From a virus: DNA of 23,133 nucleotides. Positions 19,391 through 23,133 of the stretch are shown piece by piece (the stretch's first letter is position 1; each line of letters begins with the position of its first letter). The translations under genes and the position numbers were made by a program. The stretch is from the IMG/VR virus record IMGVR_UViG_3300006917_000161, positions 1 to 23,133 of that record; one strand, written 5' to 3'. The notes below the pieces were generated by a model that saw only the letters and a list, made by a program, of their open reading frames with translations, was not told the DNA's origin and searched no databases.

Positions 19391-20347
19391 ATGGCACACG
19401 AATTTGAATCTGGATTTTTTGTAAGAGAACCGGCTTGGCATAAACTTGGCATTGTATTGGATGAGCCGCCTACGATTGAAGACGCAATCATTCAGGCTGG
19501 ATTGAACTGGGAGGTCGTAAAGAAGCCTTTATTTCTTGGCAATGGCCAGGAAATTGACGACAAAGTAGCAATCGTTCGCAATAGCGATAACAGCTATCTG
19601 GGAACGGTCGGCATCAACTATGAGCCGGTGCAGAATATTGAGGCTTTCAAGTGGTTTCAGCCATTCATCGACGAAGGTGCCCTTAGCTTGGAAACTGCCT
19701 TAAGTTTGCGCAATGGCAAGCGGGTTTGCGTTCTTGGCAAGTGGAACCGCGAGGGTGAAGTGATTGAAGGAGATCGGATCAAATCTTATCTGCTTTTCTC
19801 AACTGCGCATGATGGTTCAATGGCTGTTCACTGTCAGCTGACAGACATCAGAGTTGTCTGTATGAATACTTTCAAGCTAGCACTTCGGGCTGCTGAGAAT
19901 GGCAGCGAGCAAGCATTGAAAGTGCGGCACACAAAGAATGTGAAGCTCGGCTTAGAGGCTGTGCGCAATTGCATCGACTATGTGAATGGCGAATTTGAAC
20001 TGACGCTTCAGCAGTACCGCAAATTGCAGCGCCAGAAATTGCCGATCAATGGCCTTGAAAATTATGTCAAGGAAGTAATCGGAATTGAAGATTTCAAAAC
20101 TAAAAAGACCGGCGAGGATAAGAAGCCGAAAGTTTTTGAAATCACCAAAGAGCTGTATGAGCGTGGCCTTGGCAGCGACATTCCTGGAGTCAGAGGAAAC
20201 TACTGGGGCGCTTTCAATGCCGTTACTGAGTGGGTGGATCACTACCGGGGCAGAGATGCAGAACTGCGACTGGAGAATATGCTTCTGGGCCATGGTGCAG
20301 AGCTAAAAACCAAAGCATTTAATGTAGCTTTGGCGCACTGCAATTAA
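19391..20347 (+). CDS. DUF932 / phage-plasmid-like protein (TIGR03299-type)
   Basis: A 318-residue member of a widespread phage and plasmid family of unknown molecular function. Visible signature: MAHEFESGFFVREPAWHKLG at the N-terminus, then LDEPPTIEDAIIQAGLNWEV, YLGTVGINYEPVQN, GKRVCVLGKW, LLFSTAHDGSMAV and TDIRVVCMNTF. The C-terminal part has GVRGNYWGAFNAVTEWVDHY and ends ALAHC before Asn. Length and motif order match the family. Often found near recombination or replication genes in phages. Shine-Dalgarno TTGGAGGAA precedes ATG 19391. A terminator follows, so it is the last gene of the first early unit. Confidence 0.92.
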   Translation: MAHEFESGFFVREPAWHKLGIVLDEPPTIEDAIIQAGLNWEVVKKPLFLGNGQEIDDKVAIVRNSDNSYLGTVGINYEPVQNIEAFKWFQPFIDEGALSLETALSLRNGKRVCVLGKWNREGEVIEGDRIKSYLLFSTAHDGSMAVHCQLTDIRVVCMNTFKLALRAAENGSEQALKVRHTKNVKLGLEAVRNCIDYVNGEFELTLQQYRKLQRQKLPINGLENYVKEVIGIEDFKTKKTGEDKKPKVFEITKELYERGLGSDIPGVRGNYWGAFNAVTEWVDHYRGRDAELRLENMLLGHGAELKTKAFNVALAHCN

Positions 20348-20357
20348 GCAAGAATCC

Positions 20358-20404
20358 GGGGGAATAAATCGGTCAATTTGGCTGCATTTATTCCCTCATT
20401 TTTT
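20358..20404 (+). terminator. Intrinsic terminator after the DUF932-type gene
   Basis: GGGAATAAAT (20360-20369) pairs perfectly with ATTTATTCCC (20386-20395), extended by two more pairs (one G-T), with a 16-nt loop, then TCA and six T (20399-20404). It separates two early units; a new promoter starts 4 nt downstream. Confidence 0.8.
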
Positions 20405-20407
20405 ATA

Positions 20408-20436
20408 TTTACAGCCCAATATTTCCGAGATATAAG
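20408..20436 (+). promoter_or_regulatory. Rightward early promoter 2
   Basis: -35 TTTACA (20408-20413), exact 17-nt spacer, -10 TATAAG (20431-20436); each hexamer differs from consensus by one base. Directly follows the terminator and precedes the HTH/replication gene cluster, giving this cluster its own control. Confidence 0.65.
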
Positions 20437-20464
20437 ATTTACATTCTTATGTTTTTGGAGGCTT

Positions 20465-20641
20465 ATGACTGAATTAATTGGCATATCTGAATTAATGAAA
20501 CGGCTGCAAGTTTCAAGGCAGACAATTCACAAGTACTGCAAGAAGGGGCTACCCTTTCTTCGTGCACCGGGGCAAAAAACGGTGAAATACTTTGACTGGG
20601 TTGCAGTTATTGAATGGCTAAAGGAAGGGGGCAAAAAATGA
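20465..20641 (+). CDS. Small HTH protein (MerR/excisionase-like)
   Basis: A 58-residue DNA-binding protein. GISELMKRLQVSRQTIHKYC is a winged-helix/MerR-type recognition region, followed by KKGLPFLRAPGQKTVKYF (the wing) and a Trp-containing helix (WVAVIEWLKEGG). This pattern matches excisionase and small phage regulator domains. ATG 20465 has GGAGG upstream; a longer frame begins upstream but overlaps the promoter and terminator, so it is rejected. The stop overlaps the replication gene start (ATGA). Could regulate promoter 2 or act in replication; no integrase gene is in the window. Confidence 0.75.
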   Translation: MTELIGISELMKRLQVSRQTIHKYCKKGLPFLRAPGQKTVKYFDWVAVIEWLKEGGKK

Positions 20642-21441
20642 CAAAATCAAAAGAGCGTTCCCCGGCCATGCAATTTTACTTTCGACAATTCTCTGGTGAT
20701 GAGGCTGTAATGGCGATGGATCTGGATGCTGTGGGGGCGCATATATTGCTTATGTGCGCTGCCGGTTCGGCATCATCTGGCTACAAAATTGAGGCAGATG
20801 AGAGAGCGATTCGGACACGACTTCGGAACCCAAATAATTCCGATTTTGAGCGAATAAAAGGCCAACTTTTAGCCGGTGCCTGGAAGATCAGCGAGGATGG
20901 CAAGCATTGGGTTCAGGAAGGAATGAAGCGTACATTATTGAAACAAAAGGAGTTTTCGAGAAAGCAAAAAGAGAATGCGCGGAAGCGTTGGGGCGATGCC
21001 AAATCGATGCCAGATGAGTGCCAAAAAGATGCCAAAGCGATGCCTTCTTCTTCATCTACATCTTCATCTACATCTGAGGATCTAAAAAAAGAAATTAAAG
21101 AAAAAAAGGGGCCTCGATTTCCAGCCAACCTTCAAACCGAAGACTGCCGGGCTGCTTGGGCAAGCTGGCTGAAACACAAGCAGACCAAGAAGCAGAAATA
21201 CCAATCCGTGGAAACCGAAGAACGGGCTTTGGCAAATTGGGCTGAGGCAACGCCAGAAGAATTCATCGCTGCTGTAAATTTCTCAATTGGAAATAATTAT
21301 TCTGGAATTTTTGCAGACAAGCGCAATGGGGCCACAAGGCAATTCCAGCAAAAGAAAACACCGGCACAAAAAACTTTTGAAACTGGTCAGCGGTTGTACG
21401 AGCAAGCGATACTGGAGGAACAAGCAAATGCAAAAAAGTGA
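20638..21441 (+). CDS. Replication initiation protein, DUF1376-like, with embedded origin-like repeats
   Basis: A 267-residue protein of the phage replication-initiator type. N-terminal domain (about 8-110): MQFYFRQFSGDEAVMAMDLD, AVGAHILLMCAAGSASSGYK, then KGQLLAGAWKISEDGKHW, ending with a basic helix KQKENARKRW. A low-complexity linker (about 118-160) contains DAKSMP/DAKAMP and a Ser/Thr run. The C-terminal domain has AAWASWLKHKQTKKQKYQSV and FIAAVNFSIGNNYSGIF. The architecture (DNA-binding N-domain, linker, C-domain) parallels lambda O. ATG 20638 overlaps the HTH gene stop with AGGAAGGGGG upstream. Within the linker DNA lie five 11-bp repeats and an A-rich tract. Overlaps the next gene by 14 nt. 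Confidence 0.8.
   Translation: MTKSKERSPAMQFYFRQFSGDEAVMAMDLDAVGAHILLMCAAGSASSGYKIEADERAIRTRLRNPNNSDFERIKGQLLAGAWKISEDGKHWVQEGMKRTLLKQKEFSRKQKENARKRWGDAKSMPDECQKDAKAMPSSSSTSSSTSEDLKKEIKEKKGPRFPANLQTEDCRAAWASWLKHKQTKKQKYQSVETEERALANWAEATPEEFIAAVNFSIGNNYSGIFADKRNGATRQFQQKKTPAQKTFETGQRLYEQAILEEQANAKK
20995..21107 (+). repeat. Candidate replication origin: five 11-bp iterons, 12-bp tandem repeat, A-rich tract
   Basis: Five copies of a GATGCCAAA-type unit begin at 20995, 21006, 21017, 21028 and 21039; the TGCC core recurs with exact 11-bp spacing (20997, 21008, 21019, 21030, 21041). Since 11 is not a multiple of three, amino-acid repetition cannot explain the period. Next come two perfect copies of TCTTCATCTACA (21049-21072) and a purine/A-rich tract (21083-21107). 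Iterons then an AT-rich stretch inside the initiator gene is how the lambda origin is laid out. Origin function here is inference. Confidence 0.55.
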
Positions 21442-21988
21442 GATGATAAAAATTTTGACGATTACGAAATCGCTTTACGCGCACCAAGAACTGACAGCAC
21501 CAGAAATCGATGCATGGTTTTTGTGGTTTGGCCGCGAAGATTCAGAAGCATTTTGCAGAGCGATGCAATCAGCGAGCAAGAGCAGCGAATTTTTCCCAAC
21601 GCCTGGGGCTGTGCAGAAATTTTTGGAAAAAGAAACGCTGCCCGAAACTTTGACTTGCACTGCTGCTGAGGCGTACGCGAATCGAGGCAGCCCAAAACTT
21701 TTGATCAGATACGCTGCGCAATTTGCAGACCGAACAGTGCCGCGACCGATGAAGCAATACGGCTCGATTGAAGAACTGAACCGTGCCCATGCGGTTTACG
21801 ATGCGACTTGGCAGAGAGAATTTAAAAATCGATTCGAGCAAATGCAGGATGCCGCACTGGCGAAAGTCAGGGCTGGAAAGGATTACAAGCAAGCAATCTT
21901 TGAAGCGGTCGGTGTCGATGCCGGGCCAAAGCAGCTGGAATTGACCGAAGGGCAGCGCAAGGCTTTGGGAATCGTGAGGCTGGCATAA
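21428..21988 (+). CDS. Probable replicative helicase loader/accessory protein
   Basis: A 186-residue protein. The N-terminal part (LTITKSLYAHQELTAPEIDA; WFLWFGREDSEAFCRAMQSA; then FFPTPGAVQKFL) resembles the small helical domain of phage helicase loaders such as SPP1 G39P, where a Trp-rich helix pair is followed by a FPPTP-type motif. The C-terminal part is helical and charged (NRAHAVYDATWQREFKNRFE; RAGKDYKQAIFEAVGV) and ends with EGQRKALGIVRLA. It directly follows and overlaps the initiator gene by 14 nt, the usual place for a loader (compare lambda O-P). Start ATG 21428 has GGAGG nine bases upstream; ATG 21443 is a weaker option. Functional call is from pattern and order. Confidence 0.7.
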   Translation: MQKSEMIKILTITKSLYAHQELTAPEIDAWFLWFGREDSEAFCRAMQSASKSSEFFPTPGAVQKFLEKETLPETLTCTAAEAYANRGSPKLLIRYAAQFADRTVPRPMKQYGSIEELNRAHAVYDATWQREFKNRFEQMQDAALAKVRAGKDYKQAIFEAVGVDAGPKQLELTEGQRKALGIVRLA

Positions 21989-21989
21989 C

Positions 21990-22169
21990 ATGGAAATCAA
22001 AACATTATTCTATTATCATGAGCAAAAAGGGCGATTTTCAGAGCGAAATTCAAACCCGGCCTTTTTTAAAATAGCGATTAAAAGGCCCAGGATGACCGCC
22101 ATTCAATTTTCTAGGTCAATTTGGCCTATGCCACGTATTTTGATTTTTAGCGGCCTGGGGGCAATTTGA
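21990..22169 (+). CDS. Tiny early ORF (59 residues), uncertain
   Basis: ATG 21990 begins two bases after the loader stop, with GAGG 11 bases upstream, and the frame ends at a TGA that overlaps the TTG start of the HNH gene. The product starts MEIKTLFYYHEQKGRF, is basic in the middle (KIAIKRPRM), and ends hydrophobic (RILIFSGLGAI). It exactly fills the 177-nt gap between two genes, in keeping with the tight packing here. No family is recognised; it may simply be an untranslated spacer. Confidence 0.4.
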   Translation: MEIKTLFYYHEQKGRFSERNSNPAFFKIAIKRPRMTAIQFSRSIWPMPRILIFSGLGAI

Positions 22170-22639
22170 AAAAAGACCACATAAAAATTTTTGGCAATGT
22201 AGTGATGGTTTCAGCCTACTGTCCAGAATGCCAAGATGAGGCATTGATTGCGCAGGGGGAATATACCTGCTGTGGAGCAAGCTACGAAGAAAAAAAGCTG
22301 GATAAAATTGTGCGCGAATCTGAGCCGGTCAATAAGCGAAAAATTTTAGGAAGAAAATCACGCGAGGAAATTTTAGCACAGCAAAACTTCTGCTGCTTTT
22401 ATTGTGATCGGAGATTTGGAAAAACTGTTTACAGAAAAGGAAAGCCGATTGCTTTAAAAATAAATTACGATCATCAAGTTCCGTTTGCTTATGGACAGAA
22501 TAATTCTGCTGACAATTTTGTAGCTGCTTGCCACATTTGCAATGCAATAAAAAGCAGCATGCTTTTTGATTCAATTGATAAAGCCAGGTTGCACATTCTT
22601 GCTGCTTGGGCAGAGAAAGGCATAACAGATGAAAAGTAG
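22166..22639 (+). CDS. HNH endonuclease with N-terminal zinc ribbon
   Basis: A 157-residue nuclease. An N-terminal Cys4-type ribbon uses C19, C22, C35 and C36 (CPEC, then TCCG). The HNH domain uses C77-x2-C80, D102-H103 (the catalytic His pair in YDHQVPFAYG), N117 (DNF) and CHICN at 122-126. All core positions are present. Start: TTG 22166 with GGGGG a few bases upstream; starting at the internal ATG 22205 would still keep the first Cys pair but lacks a ribosome site. It could be a packaging-associated HNH, a replication or repair nuclease, or a homing-type enzyme; no intron or insertion signs are seen. Confidence 0.85.
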   Translation: MKKDHIKIFGNVVMVSAYCPECQDEALIAQGEYTCCGASYEEKKLDKIVRESEPVNKRKILGRKSREEILAQQNFCCFYCDRRFGKTVYRKGKPIALKINYDHQVPFAYGQNNSADNFVAACHICNAIKSSMLFDSIDKARLHILAAWAEKGITDEK

Positions 22640-22649
22640 CAGCAGCGAT

Positions 22650-23133
22650 TTACAGGAACGATTCTACCATCGGCTGTGCCCAATAGCGAGCGACTCGCCA
22701 GGGCACAAAGCAGAGAAACAGATCCAGGCTGTCCTGCTCAATGTCAGATCCGAAGATAGGAAAACATCTGATGTAATGATCGTTAGAGTAGACACCGGCC
22801 GTCTGGCAGATATCCAAAATTCCTTTGGGCAAATTGTGGGTGTCGCTCCTATGGTTCAAGCTACTAACCAACATGTAGCAGCACCAGACTTCTTTGTCTG
22901 GCAGAATCGGCACTTGCAATTTGTGAAATTGAATCCGTTCAGTCAGAAGTTTTTCAAATGCATTCTGCGCTCGGGCTATTTTGGGCTGCTTTCCGAAAAC
23001 CACTTTCTGCGTGGCTTTATTAAACCAAGTAAACCTGGAATTGCTAACAGAATAAAGTTTGGCTGCTGGCCCAGTAACTCTGATCTTCAAATAGCAATCG
23101 GCAACAAAGTCCAGCTGCACCGCAGAGGCAGAA
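22650..23133 (-). CDS. rusA: RusA-like Holliday junction resolvase (5' end may lie beyond the window)
   Basis: The frame is open to the right edge; a GTG at 23120 lacks a ribosome site, so the start may be outside. Numbering from that GTG, the core motif RSDTHNLPKGILDICQTAGV at 91-110 continues YSNDHYI and aligns without gaps to E. coli RusA [20 protein letters not shown] and its following LDD. Conserved: D93 (RusA D70), N96, K99, D103 and D114 (RusA D91). The second metal-binding Asp (D72 in RusA) is His95 here. N-terminal VTGPAAKLYSVSNSRF fits the beta start of the family. It would resolve branched DNA before packaging. Convergent with the HNH gene, 10 nt between stops. Confidence 0.8.
   Translation of the reverse strand, partial: SASAVQLDFVADCYLKIRVTGPAAKLYSVSNSRFTWFNKATQKVVFGKQPKIARAQNAFEKLLTERIQFHKLQVPILPDKEVWCCYMLVSSLNHRSDTHNLPKGILDICQTAGVYSNDHYIRCFPIFGSDIEQDSLDLFLCFVPWRVARYWAQPMVESFL

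Noticed and set aside
20378-20464. Long N-terminal extension of the small HTH protein
   Set aside because: It would be translated from the terminator and promoter 2 DNA and is Phe-rich; ATG 20465 has GGAGG and starts the HTH domain directly.
20465-20641. Excisionase implying a temperate phage
   Set aside because: The fold is compatible, but no integrase, attachment site or lysogeny repressor pair is visible, so lifestyle cannot be called.
21569-22000. 143-residue minus-strand frame
   Set aside because: Lies opposite the helicase-loader gene, which has better motifs and spacing; no motif or ribosome site in the antisense product.

Overview
This window is a stretch of double-stranded DNA tailed-phage genome, or a very phage-like viral contig. 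It has a complete DNA-packaging and head-assembly module, the start of a short-tail (podovirus-type) module, and a compact early/replication module. The host is most likely a Gram-negative bacterium. Supporting signs are good Shine-Dalgarno sites, sigma70-like promoters, intrinsic terminators, and four late proteins with classical Sec signal peptides ending in AxG or AxA. I see no integrase, lysis cassette, rRNA, CRISPR array or insertion sequence, and I cannot name the host.

Layout. From about 18.5 kb down to base 1, all genes lie on the minus strand in one tightly packed late operon with overlaps or 1-nt gaps. In transcription order it encodes: a small helix-turn-helix protein; a ParB-type domain with a CxxC tail; a Mom-like DNA-modification protein whose 3' end contains a 76-nt tRNA-like element; small and large terminase; portal; a small beta-rich protein; two exported (signal-peptide) beta-rich proteins; a membrane-anchored coiled-coil protein; three small cytoplasmic proteins; scaffold; major capsid protein; and a small candidate head protein. 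A strong intrinsic terminator follows (6477-6502). Next come an AT-hook/coiled-coil protein, an acidic protein and a third exported protein, then a second terminator (3980-4014). After that come a fourth exported repeat protein, a small beta-rich protein, an SU10-type adaptor, a Gly/Ala-rich possible ejection protein, and the first 54 codons of a tail nozzle-like protein that runs off the left edge.

Bases 18497-18740 are a divergent control region with a leftward promoter, a rightward promoter, dyads, repeated half-sites and a leader hairpin. Rightward genes are two small unknown proteins and a DUF932-type protein, then a terminator. A second promoter precedes an HTH protein, a DUF1376-type replication initiator, a probable helicase loader, a tiny ORF and an HNH nuclease. 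A RusA-type resolvase gene comes in convergently from the right edge.

How it works together. The early genes probably set up replication. Inside the linker of the initiator gene there is an exact 11-bp-period repeat array followed by an A-rich tract, laid out like the lambda origin inside gene O. RusA and HNH nucleases would process replication or packaging intermediates, Mom would modify the phage DNA, and terminase plus portal would package it. The least explained features are the four late proteins with Sec signal peptides, the tRNA-like element read in frame as the end of Mom, and the embedded origin-like repeats.
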